64,000 nt of DNA from Pseudomonas lini (lineage in GTDB: Bacteria > Pseudomonadota > Gammaproteobacteria > Pseudomonadales > Pseudomonadaceae), in NCBI RefSeq assembly GCF_030812475.1, contig NZ_JAUSSR010000003.1:434001-498000 (forward strand), given 5' to 3'. Below, piece after piece: positions 36,393 to 44,312 of the stretch. The position numbers and the translations under genes were made by a program. The notes under the pieces were generated by a model. That model was not told the DNA's origin and did not search any database. It worked only from the letters and a program-made list of their open reading frames with translations. The first letter of the stretch is position 1, and each line of letters begins with the position of its first letter.

Positions 36393-37602
36393 GCCGGGCA
36401 AGACCGGCAGCCTTATGGCGGTCGAAGTGGCCCTGACCCGCTTGCTCGAAATGGCCGAAGCCTCACCGATTCGCGAGCGAGAACGCTTGCCGTTGGCGCA
36501 GGTAGAGGGCCGCGTATTGGCCGATGACCTGGTGTCGACGCTTGACCTGCCACCCTGGCCCAACAGTGCCATGGACGGTTATGCCTTGCGCGTGTCCGAC
36601 TGGACGGGAGAGCCGTTGACGGTCAGTCAGAAGATTTTCGCAGGCAAGGCTCCGGATCCCCTGGAGCCCGGCACTTGTGCGCGAATCTTCACCGGTGCGC
36701 CGGTCCCCAACGGTGCCGATTGCGTCCAGATGCAGGAAAACGTCGAGGTCCAGGCAGATGGACGCGTGCGTTTCATCCAAACCATGGTTCCGGGCCAAAA
36801 CATTCGTCCGCAAGGCCAGGAAACCACCGTCGGTGAACTGATTCTGCCTGCCGGCACGCGCCTGGGACCGATCGAGCAGGGGCTGGCGGCCTCGCTGGGT
36901 TGCGCAGAACTGGAGGTAATTCGCAAGGTTCGCGTGGCGGTCTTGTCCACCGGGGATGAGTTGCTTGAACCCGGTCAGGCGCTGGGACCGGGACAGATCT
37001 ACAACAGCAATCGGGTGTTGCTCTGCAGTTGGTTGCAACGCCTGGGTTGTGAAGTGATTGATGCCGGTATTCTGGTTGACGACCTGGCGACCACTCGTGC
37101 CCGCCTGGGTGAGCTGAACGATGTCGACCTGATCCTCTCCACCGGCGGCGTCTCGGTCGGGGAAGCCGACTTTCTCGGGATCGCCTTGCGCGAAGAGGGC
37201 GAGTTGACCTTGTGGAAGCTTGCCATCAAGCCTGGTAAACCGCTGACCTTCGGGCATTTTCGCGGTGTTCCGGTGATCGGCTTGCCCGGCAATCCGGCGT
37301 CGACCCTGGTGACCTTTGCCTTGTTGGCAAGACCTTATCTGATGCGCCGTATGGGGGTGAAGGAGGTCGAGCCCCTGAAGTTTCAGGTTCCGGCGGGATT
37401 CGCCTGGCCCAAAGCCGGCAATCGGCGCGAGTACTTGCGCGGGCGGCTGGAGAACGGGCGTGCCATCATCTACAGGAATCAGAGTTCCGGAGTGCTGCGC
37501 AGCGCCGCCTGGGCGGAGGGTCTGGTTGAAGTGCAGGAAGATCGCACGCTGGTCGAGGGTGATTGGGTCAGCTTTATCCCGTTGAGTGAGGTCCTGGGTT
37601 AA
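36376..37602 (+). CDS. moeA: Molybdopterin molybdenumtransferase MoeA
   Basis: 408 residues from GTG 36376, inside the moaB end; ATG 36415 (MAVEVALTRLLEMAE) is the alternative and would give 395. The order of domains is complete: PPWPNSAMDGYAL, FTGAPVPNGADCV, VAVLSTGDELLEPG and the LPGNPAS loop near residue 306. It inserts molybdate into adenylylated molybdopterin. It follows moaB directly and faces mobA across a short promoter region. Confidence 0.9.
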   Translation: MNPAGKPGKTGSLMAVEVALTRLLEMAEASPIRERERLPLAQVEGRVLADDLVSTLDLPPWPNSAMDGYALRVSDWTGEPLTVSQKIFAGKAPDPLEPGTCARIFTGAPVPNGADCVQMQENVEVQADGRVRFIQTMVPGQNIRPQGQETTVGELILPAGTRLGPIEQGLAASLGCAELEVIRKVRVAVLSTGDELLEPGQALGPGQIYNSNRVLLCSWLQRLGCEVIDAGILVDDLATTRARLGELNDVDLILSTGGVSVGEADFLGIALREEGELTLWKLAIKPGKPLTFGHFRGVPVIGLPGNPASTLVTFALLARPYLMRRMGVKEVEPLKFQVPAGFAWPKAGNRREYLRGRLENGRAIIYRNQSSGVLRSAAWAEGLVEVQEDRTLVEGDWVSFIPLSEVLG

Positions 37603-37642
37603 CCCGGCATCCCTGCCGGATTATCCCCTGCGTCCCCCCGCC

Positions 37643-37753
37643 CCGTAGTAGCTGTCGAGCGAAGCGAGGCTGCGATCTTTTGATCTTGCTTCCCAGCGAT
37701 CTTGAGAAGATCAAGATCAAGATCAAAAGATCGCAGCCTGCGGCAGCTACTGC
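37643..37753. repeat. Inverted-repeat element of the GATCTTTTGATC type
   Basis: CGTAGTAGCTG, then CGAGCGAAGCGAGGCTGC, then GATCTTTTGATCTTG, is matched by CAAGATCAAAAGATCGC, then AGCCTGCGGCAGCTACTGC. A middle section repeats AAGATC four times. This is a second family of intergenic palindromes, distinct from the REP doublets. Pieces of it recur at 15054 and 60433. Confidence 0.78.
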
Positions 37754-37823
37754 ATTGACCACGTGCGCCGCATTTTTGCGGGTTGACCTCCATCTCGGCG
37801 GCTTTTGCGTTCATGGCCAATCC

Positions 37824-38135
37824 TCATCGACCCAGCAAAAGCGTCACGAGCTGGTCGAAACGGCTATTGCCGATCCACACCAGCAGCCCCAGGAGCACGG
37901 CTGTTCCGCCAACTGAATAAATGAGCCGGTGCTTGATGGATTGGACGTTGTCACGCAGTTCATCCATGTCTCTGCGAATGTCTTGAAGGTGTTTTTCCAG
38001 TTCAGTGATTCGAGGGGCCATGGCAACCCCGGCGGTGGGTGCTGCGCTGTTTTTCAATTCGGCTTGTTGATGGGCGCGTTTTTCCGCGAGTGGTGTGACC
38101 GGAATGAGCGGTGACCTGAGGTCATGGTTTTGCAT
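37824..38135 (-). CDS. Coiled-coil protein with one C-terminal membrane segment
   Basis: 103 residues from ATG 38135. A helical charged region (ITELEKHLQDIRRDMDELRD) with heptads is followed by a membrane segment LIYSVGGTAVLLGLLVWIG near residues 70-90. Such proteins often organise other proteins at the inner membrane; no family name comes to mind. It is divergent from the YegS-like gene. Confidence 0.72.
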   Translation of the reverse strand: MQNHDLRSPLIPVTPLAEKRAHQQAELKNSAAPTAGVAMAPRITELEKHLQDIRRDMDELRDNVQSIKHRLIYSVGGTAVLLGLLVWIGNSRFDQLVTLLLGR

Positions 38136-38361
38136 GGGCACGTCCCTGTTTGTTTCTGCTGATGACTGATAATGACAGTCGCCACGTTGTACCAATCACG
38201 GCAGCCAGGTCAATTGAGCCGATTCCTAACGTTTTGTAAGAAAATTCCTTGTTGCAGGGCGCAAGACGGCTCAATTTGAATTAATTCAATTCCCATCGAC
38301 TTTTCTGAAGGGCCGTGAGGTCATATCTCCCATACGAAATCAATTCATGGGAGTGAGCACA

Positions 38362-39276
38362 ATGAGCGAACGCAGGGCGCTATTGATTCTGCATGGCAAG
38401 CAGGCGCTCAACGAGTCGGTTCGCGCCGCCATCGAGGACAAGCGCCAACAAGGTTGGGAACTGGCCGTGCGACTGACCTGGGAAGCCGGGGACGCGCAGC
38501 GGTTGGTAGAGGAGGCATTGACGGCAGGCTATAGGCAAATCATCGCCGGCGGGGGTGATGGCACTTTGCGTGATATTGCCGAGGCCATGGCCGCACATCC
38601 GACGCAGGCCAGCCTGGTATTGATGCCCCTGGGGACGGCCAATGATTTTGCCCGGGCCGCCGGTGTGCCACTGGAGCCTGATCAGGCACTGGATCTATTG
38701 GACACTGCACCAAGCGCCATCGATCTGGGCGAAGTGGGCGGACAGGTATTCCTGAATATGGCCACGGGCGGCTTCGGCAGCCAGGTGACGGCCAATACCT
38801 CGGAGGATCTGAAAAAAATCCTCGGCGGTGCGGCTTATTTATTCACCGGTTTATCTCGCTTCAGTGAGTTGCATGCGGCCTATGGCGAGTTGCAGGGCCC
38901 TGATTTCCAATGGAGTGGCGAGCTGCTGGCACTGGGTATCGGCAATGGCCGGCAGGCCGGCGGTGGGCATGTGTTGTGCCCGGACGCGCTGGCAGACGAT
39001 GGCCTGCTGGATATCAGCATCTTGCCTGCGCCGCAGGAACTGGTGGGCACCTTGAAAACACTGTTGGCTGACGGTTTCGGTATCGACAACATGTTTGTGC
39101 GCGCCCGTTTGCCCTGGGTCGAGATCAAGGTCGCGGAAGGTCTGTATATCAACCTCGATGGCGAACCGCTGGAAGGCGACAGTCTGCGATTCTCTGCCCG
39201 GGCGGCGGCACTGCGGGTGCACCTGCCGGAAAACTCGCCGCTGCTCGGCTGTACTCCAATACCTGATGGCCAATAA
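38362..39276 (+). CDS. yegS: YegS-like lipid kinase
   Basis: 304 residues from ATG 38362, which has GGGAG nine bases before it; an ATG at 38347 is less likely. The DAGK catalytic motifs GGGDGTLRDIAEA (about 62) and LMPLGTANDFARAAG (about 90) are intact, and VFLNMATGGFGSQVT follows. It phosphorylates a lipid, in E. coli phosphatidylglycerol in vitro. It sits 119 bases before the cheV gene with no clear link. Confidence 0.9.
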   Translation: MSERRALLILHGKQALNESVRAAIEDKRQQGWELAVRLTWEAGDAQRLVEEALTAGYRQIIAGGGDGTLRDIAEAMAAHPTQASLVLMPLGTANDFARAAGVPLEPDQALDLLDTAPSAIDLGEVGGQVFLNMATGGFGSQVTANTSEDLKKILGGAAYLFTGLSRFSELHAAYGELQGPDFQWSGELLALGIGNGRQAGGGHVLCPDALADDGLLDISILPAPQELVGTLKTLLADGFGIDNMFVRARLPWVEIKVAEGLYINLDGEPLEGDSLRFSARAAALRVHLPENSPLLGCTPIPDGQ

Positions 39277-39395
39277 GGTTTGATCGTGACAAGCAGCAAT
39301 GCCGGGTCGTGGTGTTTTACCAGGGGTCAAGGTTCGACAAGAACTGCCGATAACGACCTTTAGTGAATTCATCGGAACAAACCCAGGAGTCCTTG

Positions 39396-40331
39396 ATGGC
39401 CGGCATTCTCGACACGGTAGACCAACGCACGCAACTGGTGGGGGAGAATCGCCTGGAAATCCTCATGTTTCGGCTTGCCGGCCGGCAATTGTTCGCGATC
39501 AACGTGTTCAAGGTTCAGGAAGTGCTGCAACTGCCGAAACTGACCCTGATGCCCCAGCGCCATCCGTTTGTCTGCGGGGTGATCAATCTGCGAGGCCAGA
39601 CCCTGCCGGTGATCGACCTGTCCCAGGCCATCGGCATGCGTGCGCTGGTGCCAAGCCCTGCCAGTACCATCATCGTCACTGAGTACAACCGTTCGGTGCA
39701 GGCGTTCCTGGTCGGTGGCGTGGACCGCATCGTCAACATGAACTGGGAAGCCATCCTGCCGCCGCCGACCAGCGCCGGTCGCCAGCATTACCTGACCGCC
39801 ATCAGCAAGGTCGACGACCAGTTGGTGGAAATCATCGACGTCGAAAAAGTCCTGGCCGAAATCGTGCCGTACAACGCCAAGGTGTCCCGCGAAAAACTCG
39901 ACGATCCCGTCCTGGAACACGCCCGCGGTCGTGAAGTGCTGCTGGTGGATGACTCCAACGTGGCAATCTCGCAATTGCGCGAAACCCTGGGGCAGTTGGG
40001 CGTGAAGATGCACGTGGCCAGCGATGGCCTTAAGGCATTGAACCTGCTCAAGGGCTGGGCCGATACGGGCGTGAACATGACCGACAAGTTGCTGATGGTC
40101 TTCACCGATGCGGAAATGCCGGAAATGGACGGTTACCGCCTGACCACTGAAATCCGTAACGACCCGCGCCTGCGTGGCCTTTATGTGGTGCTGCACACCT
40201 CGTTGTCCGGCAGCTTCAACGACTCGATGGTCAAGAAGGTCGGCTGCGATAACTTCCTCTCCAAATTCCAGCCGGACAAACTGGTCGACGTGGTGCGCCA
40301 GCGCTTGATGCTCGACCAGGTCCCGGCCTGA
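39396..40331 (+). CDS. cheV: CheV-type chemotaxis coupling protein
   Basis: 311 residues from ATG 39396 with CAGGAGT eight bases upstream. A CheW domain (about 15-165: LEILMFRLAGRQLFAINVFKVQEVL, then RGQTLPVIDLS) is joined to a receiver (about 178-305) with Asp238 in VFTDAEMPEMDGY and the Lys of FLSKFQPDK. It links receptors to CheA and tunes the signal through phosphorylation. No other che gene is near, which is common for CheV copies. Confidence 0.92.
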   Translation: MAGILDTVDQRTQLVGENRLEILMFRLAGRQLFAINVFKVQEVLQLPKLTLMPQRHPFVCGVINLRGQTLPVIDLSQAIGMRALVPSPASTIIVTEYNRSVQAFLVGGVDRIVNMNWEAILPPPTSAGRQHYLTAISKVDDQLVEIIDVEKVLAEIVPYNAKVSREKLDDPVLEHARGREVLLVDDSNVAISQLRETLGQLGVKMHVASDGLKALNLLKGWADTGVNMTDKLLMVFTDAEMPEMDGYRLTTEIRNDPRLRGLYVVLHTSLSGSFNDSMVKKVGCDNFLSKFQPDKLVDVVRQRLMLDQVPA

Positions 40332-40346
40332 TATCGACGCGCGCAA

Positions 40347-40389
40347 CCTGTGGGAGCCCGTCTTCGCGAGCAAGCCCGCTCCCACAGGT
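40347..40389. repeat. Short REP hairpin after cheV
   Basis: CCTGTGGGAGCCCGTCTTCG and CGAGCAAGCCCGCTCCCACAGG form a single hairpin of the GTGGGAGC type. It lies 15 bases after the cheV stop. Confidence 0.75.
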
Positions 40390-40469
40390 AGACCGTGTCC
40401 GATTTTCAGCCTTTGATTCGGCGCTGGAGCTCGTATAGGGTGGCGTTTTTATCCTCCAGGGAGCTGGCC

Positions 40470-41276
40470 ATGCTGCGTTTGAGCGCGCTTTATCGTTATC
40501 CGTTGAAATCCGGCAAGGGCGAGATCCTGCAGCAGGCCAGCCTGGACAAGCTTGGACTGGTAGGGGATCGACGCTGGATGTTGGTGGACGAGGCCAGCGG
40601 GCGGTTCCTGAGCCAGCGCGTAGCGGGGCGGATGAGTCAGCTGTCGGCGTTGTGGAATGCCGAAGGCGGCTTGACCCTGAGTGCTCCGGACCGCTCGCCG
40701 ATTGATATCGCCTTGCCCGGCCGTGACGCCGAACTGCGCGGCATCACCATTTTTCGTGACAGTTTGCGGGTGCCCGATGCCGGTGATGAGGCCGGGGCCT
40801 GGGTCAGTGAATTCATTGGCAAGTCGACTCGTTTGGTGCAAATATCGCTCGATCGCGCGCGGATCACTCAGGCGGGCTATGGCAGGGATGACGATCGGGT
40901 GGCCTTCGCCGATGGCTTCCCGCTGTTGCTGATCGGGCAGGCGTCTCTGGAGGATCTATCGCAAAAGGTCGGACGCCCTCTGGAGATGCTGCGCTTTCGA
41001 CCGAATCTGGTGATCGAGGGCAGCGATGCGTATGCCGAAGATGGCTGGAAACGTATCCGTATCGGCGATGTCGAGTTTCGCGTGGTCAAGCCTTGTTCGC
41101 GCTGCATCCTGACCACCGTCGACCCACAAACCGGTCTACGCAGCGATGATCGTGAACCTCTGGCGACCTTGCAGAAATACCGGGCCCAGGAAGAGGGCGC
41201 GATGTTCGGCCAGAATCTGGTCAATGATGGCAACGGCCACCTCGAAGTCGGCATGCCGGTGACGATCCTGGAATAA
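40470..41276 (+). CDS. YcbX-like MOSC-domain protein
   Basis: 268 residues from ATG 40470 with AGGGAG upstream. An N-terminal MOSC beta-barrel (LSALYRYPLKSGKGE, then GDRRWMLVD) and the MOSC domain with the conserved Cys in VVKPCSRCILTTVDPQTG, where the second Cys is the likely Mo-cofactor ligand. YcbX-type enzymes reduce N-hydroxylated bases with the molybdenum cofactor, which fits the Moco genes about three kilobases upstream. That link is inference. Confidence 0.87.
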   Translation: MLRLSALYRYPLKSGKGEILQQASLDKLGLVGDRRWMLVDEASGRFLSQRVAGRMSQLSALWNAEGGLTLSAPDRSPIDIALPGRDAELRGITIFRDSLRVPDAGDEAGAWVSEFIGKSTRLVQISLDRARITQAGYGRDDDRVAFADGFPLLLIGQASLEDLSQKVGRPLEMLRFRPNLVIEGSDAYAEDGWKRIRIGDVEFRVVKPCSRCILTTVDPQTGLRSDDREPLATLQKYRAQEEGAMFGQNLVNDGNGHLEVGMPVTILE

Positions 41277-41287
41277 TTGCGACAATG

Positions 41288-41323
41288 AAAAATGCCCGTG
41301 TCCTGGGACACGGGCATTTTTTT
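41288..41323 (+). terminator. Rho-independent terminator after the MOSC gene
   Basis: ATGCCCGTGTCC and GGACACGGGCAT form a 12-base stem with AAAA before and TTTTTTT after. It serves the MOSC gene and, in reverse, the convergent ppnP gene. Confidence 0.92.
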
Positions 41324-41341
41324 GCGCTGTGAACCTTGGGT

Positions 41342-41626
41342 TCAGCCGCGGTATTCGCACAGGTAAGCGGTGTCGACAGCCACTTTCAGCTGGAACTTGC
41401 AGTTGGCGGGTACGTTGAACTGGCTGCCTGCGGCGAAGGTTTCCCAGTCGCTGCTGTCGGGCAGCTTGACGGTCAGGGCGCCGGTCACCACATGCATGAT
41501 TTCACGCTGGCTGGTGCCGAACTCATATTCGCCCGGCGCCATGACGCCGATGGTTGCCGGACCTTCTGCGGTGCCAAAAGCGATCGACTTGACGGTGCCG
41601 TCGAAGTACTCGTTGACTTTAAACAT
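41342..41626 (-). CDS. ppnP: Pyrimidine/purine nucleoside phosphorylase PpnP
   Basis: 94 residues, a small cupin, the normal PpnP length. [16 protein letters not shown] starts the protein, then [23 protein letters not shown] (metal- or substrate-site Glu and His) and [13 protein letters not shown]. It splits nucleosides with phosphate. It is next to the exonuclease gene on the same strand with 70 bases between, and both serve nucleic acid salvage. Confidence 0.92.
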   Translation of the reverse strand: MFKVNEYFDGTVKSIAFGTAEGPATIGVMAPGEYEFGTSQREIMHVVTGALTVKLPDSSDWETFAAGSQFNVPANCKFQLKVAVDTAYLCEYRG

Positions 41627-41696
41627 GGGCGATTCCTCGAAAAAAGGGCTGAAAAAGGCCGGCCAGTATGCACAAGGCCTTTGGCGCCGTCACGCG

Positions 41697-42239
41697 CTAG
41701 AGAGGGAGAACCAGTGGTAGCAGACGTGCTGTATTGCGCGCGTCTTCCAGCGCCCGGTGTTGCTGACCGGTGAACTGCATGCCCGCCAGTTGCAGGGCGC
41801 CGTTGAGCCCCAGCGGGCGTTCCAGCCGACGGGCCTTGGCAAAGCGTTGCTTGAGGTTCATGTGTTGCACCCGGCTCAGGGCGCTGTCGAGCTGCAGGCG
41901 CTGCCATTCCTGCAGCAGTTGTTTGCGGTCATAGTCGCCCCAACTGGCCCAGCCTTCCAGTCGCGCATGATGCTGGCCGAGCCAGCGTTCGAACGATGGC
42001 CAGACTTCGCCGAGCGGCTCGGCCCCATCGACGTCGGCCTGGGTGATGTGCGTCAGCTCCCGGCAAAACGGCGTCAGCAAGGGCCGCCGCAGTGGCCGCA
42101 CGAAGCGCTGGAATGAATCCAGTTCCCGCCCCTTGCGATCCACCAGCGTGGCGCCGATTTCGATGATTTCCATTTCCGTTACTGGCCAGCCACCCTCATC
42201 GGTGGTGGCTTCCAGATCAATGACCAGCCAGTGAGGCAT
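41697..42239 (-). CDS. DEDDh-type 3'-5' exonuclease
   Basis: 180 residues from ATG 42239. The four acidic sites and His are visible: VIDLEATTDEGG (motif I, D-x-E), ELTHITQADVDGA and WASWGDYDRKQLLQ (motif II region), and HRALEDARNTARLL (motif III, H-x4-D). This KapD/ERI-1-like group trims single-stranded RNA or DNA. The substrate is unknown. It precedes ppnP on the same strand. Confidence 0.86.
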   Translation of the reverse strand: MPHWLVIDLEATTDEGGWPVTEMEIIEIGATLVDRKGRELDSFQRFVRPLRRPLLTPFCRELTHITQADVDGAEPLGEVWPSFERWLGQHHARLEGWASWGDYDRKQLLQEWQRLQLDSALSRVQHMNLKQRFAKARRLERPLGLNGALQLAGMQFTGQQHRALEDARNTARLLPLVLPL

Positions 42240-42310
42240 CGCAGGGTTCCTGGTATCCGCGTCCTGATAGCGCTTGAGCGTAGCCAAACCTGGCGGATCC
42301 GCCTAGCGGC

Positions 42311-42550
42311 TTATTCGACCTCCAACAATATCTGACGATTTTTCACCTGGTCGCCGACCCTGATCTGCGGTTGCAGGTCGTCTCCCAGCAGCACGGCGAT
42401 TTTCAGCGCCACCCCGGCGTGGTCGCAGGCTGTCTGCAGGGCGGCGGCGCAGGCTTGTGGATTGACCCCGCCGGCATTGCTGATCACGCGCACGTTCTGT
42501 TCGGCAAGCCCATCAACGCCATGGCCACCTCCGACAGCAATGCATAGAGA
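42311..42550 (-). pseudogene. Remnant of an AtuA-type gene, probably with a carboxylase tail
   Basis: The complement reads EQNVRVISNAGGVNPQACA, then AALQ...GVALKIAVLLGDDL, which resembles an internal block of the AtuA family (about 600 residues; acyclic terpene use). Only about 60 codons remain, with no ATG start. It then ends IRVGDQVKNRQILLEVE and TAA, which looks more like the tail of a biotin-dependent acyl-CoA carboxylase. I read this as a deletion scar that joined a first and a last operon gene. The family match is from memory and is not proven. Confidence 0.5.
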
Positions 42551-42553
42551 CTG

Positions 42554-42612
42554 CCAAGCAAGCGCTTGGTTTGTAAGCGGCTATACTATCTTCTGCCCGA
42601 GCGCTTGCTTGG
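42554..42612. promoter_or_regulatory. Pair of inverted operators before the TetR gene
   Basis: CCAAGCAAGCGCTTGG at 42554-42569 and CCGAGCGCTTGCTTGG at 42597-42612 are reverse complements of each other except one base. The 27 bases between hold TATACT (42582-42587), a good -10 box. Each site itself has the palindromic core AAGCGCTT or AGCGCT. This is the expected layout of a TetR regulator that blocks its own and a divergent promoter. Confidence 0.65.
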
Positions 42613-42701
42613 TCGCCGCCGCCAGCTTAAATTGCCCGCGCCACCCCGCTGTTTTAGCGGTAAAGAGGCGGATTGGATTGATCGACTGTAGGAGAGAATG
42701 G

Positions 42702-43349
42702 GTGGACGAGCAAAAAGCCCTGAGGGTGATGCGCGAATTGGTCGACGACGGCCAATTGACCGACCCGGACAGCGCCCGCGGCAAACTGCTGCAAGTGGCG
42801 GCCCACCTGTTTCGCAACAAAGGCTACGAGCGCACTACCGTGCGCGATCTGGCCGGTGCCGTCGGCATCCAGTCCGGAAGTATTTTTCATCACTTCAAAA
42901 GCAAGGACGACATCCTGCGGGCGGTGATGGAAGAGACCATTCGCTACAACACGGCATTGATGCGTGCGGAACTGGCCGAGGCCAATAGCGTGCGCGAGCG
43001 GGTGCTGGCACTGATTCGGTGCGAATTGCAATCAATCATGGGCGGCAGCGGCGAGGCGATGGCAGTGCTGGTGTATGAATGGCGTTCGCTCTCCGAAGCA
43101 GGGCAGGCGCGGGTGCTGGCCCTGCGCGACGTCTACGAAGACCTGTGGCTCCAGGTGCTGGGCGAGGCCAGGGACGCCGGGTATATCCGCGGCGATGTGT
43201 TCATTACCCGCCGGTTCCTGACCGGTGCACTGTCCTGGACCACCACCTGGTTTCGCGCCGGCGGCAGCCTGAGCCTCGATCAATTGGCCGATGAAGCGTT
43301 GATTCTGGTGCTGGCAGAGAAAGACCAGGGTTGTCCGAAACACGACTAG
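42702..43349 (+). CDS. TetR-family transcriptional repressor
   Basis: 215 residues from GTG 42702, seven bases after GGAGA; the frame is open upstream but the region there is operator DNA. The helix-turn-helix is ARGKLLQVAAHLFRNKGYERTTVRDLAGAVGIQSGSIFHHFKSKDDI. The C-terminal ligand domain follows. It faces the AtuA-like remnant across paired inverted sites. I infer that it once controlled that operon, perhaps as an AtuR- or LiuR-like acyl-CoA sensor, and now may have only itself or distant genes as targets. Confidence 0.87.
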   Translation: MDEQKALRVMRELVDDGQLTDPDSARGKLLQVAAHLFRNKGYERTTVRDLAGAVGIQSGSIFHHFKSKDDILRAVMEETIRYNTALMRAELAEANSVRERVLALIRCELQSIMGGSGEAMAVLVYEWRSLSEAGQARVLALRDVYEDLWLQVLGEARDAGYIRGDVFITRRFLTGALSWTTTWFRAGGSLSLDQLADEALILVLAEKDQGCPKHD

Positions 43350-43418
43350 ACTGCTGAAGTGGCTGAAAACGCCTGGCTTGAATGCATGAAGCGTATTTTC
43401 TTGGGAGTGGGTAGTTTG

Positions 43419-44213
43419 ATGTCATCGCCAATTCGGACGGCCTCGGTACTGCTACTGTCGGTGCTTTCGTCGTTATGGGTAGTGCCATCCCAGGCTGTGC
43501 AACTGGTGCGCATCGGTGCCGCGCATTTCCCGCCCTACACCGTGCGCCCGGAAACCGGTGCCGACACTGGCCTGTTGCCGCAATTGGTCGAGGCGCTCAA
43601 CGCCTTGCAAAGCGACTATCAATTTGTCCTGGTGCCGACGTCCATCCCCCGACGCTTCGGTGATTTCAAGCAAGCCCGGGTAGACATGGCGATCTTCGAA
43701 AACCCGGACTGGGGCTGGAAGGACATTCCCCATACCACCGTCGACATGGGCCTGGAAGACGCCGAGATTTTTGTCGCGCAACGCGAGCCCGGCCGTCAGC
43801 AAAGCTATTTTGCCAATCTCGCCGGCAAACGCCTGGCGCTGTTCAGCGGCTATCATTACGAATTTTCCAACTTCAATGCCGACCCGAAATATCTCGCGCA
43901 GAACTACAACGCCACGCTGACCTATTCCCATGACAGCAACCTGTTGATGGTGCTGCGCGGGCGAGCGGACATTGCCCTGGTGACGCGTTCGTATTTAAGC
44001 GACTACCTGCTGCGCAATGAACAGGTCGGCGATCAGTTGCTGGTGTCGCATCGGGTCGATCAGATCTATCACCACTACGCCATCCTCCGCCCGACGGCGC
44101 CCATCAGTGGCGCTGCATTTGGCAAGTTGCTGCAAGACTTGCGCGAGAACGGCCAGATGCTGAAGATTTTCGATCCGTACCGGATTGCCGTGGTGCCGGT
44201 ACCCGGTAACTGA
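43419..44213 (+). CDS. Periplasmic solute-binding protein (SBP_bac_3 type)
   Basis: 264 residues from ATG 43419, which gives a clear signal peptide (MSSPIRTASVLLLSVLSSLW, cut after SQA). An ATG at 43386 is also in frame. The mature part has VQLVRIGAAHFPPYTVRPET, GLLPQLVEALNAL and QARVDMAIFENPDWGW, the family 3 pattern for amino acids. There is no permease or ATPase gene nearby, so it may be an orphan sensor or feed a distant transporter. Confidence 0.82.
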   Translation: MSSPIRTASVLLLSVLSSLWVVPSQAVQLVRIGAAHFPPYTVRPETGADTGLLPQLVEALNALQSDYQFVLVPTSIPRRFGDFKQARVDMAIFENPDWGWKDIPHTTVDMGLEDAEIFVAQREPGRQQSYFANLAGKRLALFSGYHYEFSNFNADPKYLAQNYNATLTYSHDSNLLMVLRGRADIALVTRSYLSDYLLRNEQVGDQLLVSHRVDQIYHHYAILRPTAPISGAAFGKLLQDLRENGQMLKIFDPYRIAVVPVPGN

Positions 44214-44249
44214 AATCGCGCCACAGATCGTGTATTGATCGACTTCTCT

Positions 44250-44273
44250 TAAATTTTCCCCGGCGGCTCACGT
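44250..44273 (+). promoter_or_regulatory. PvdS-dependent promoter (iron-starvation box) of the acetyltransferase gene
   Basis: TAAAT at 44250-44254 and CGT at 44271-44273 with exactly 16 bases between. This is the TAAAT-N16-CGT pattern known for PvdS targets. It lies 39 bases before the ATG at 44313. Confidence 0.8.
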
Positions 44274-44312
44274 CACCTCGTTGAACTGTCGACGATTAAC
44301 GTGAGCCCGACC

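Noticed and set aside
42462..42701. An 80-codon N-terminal extension of the TetR gene
   Set aside because: It crosses the operator pair and the -10 box, and the GTG at 42702 has a ribosome site at the right distance.
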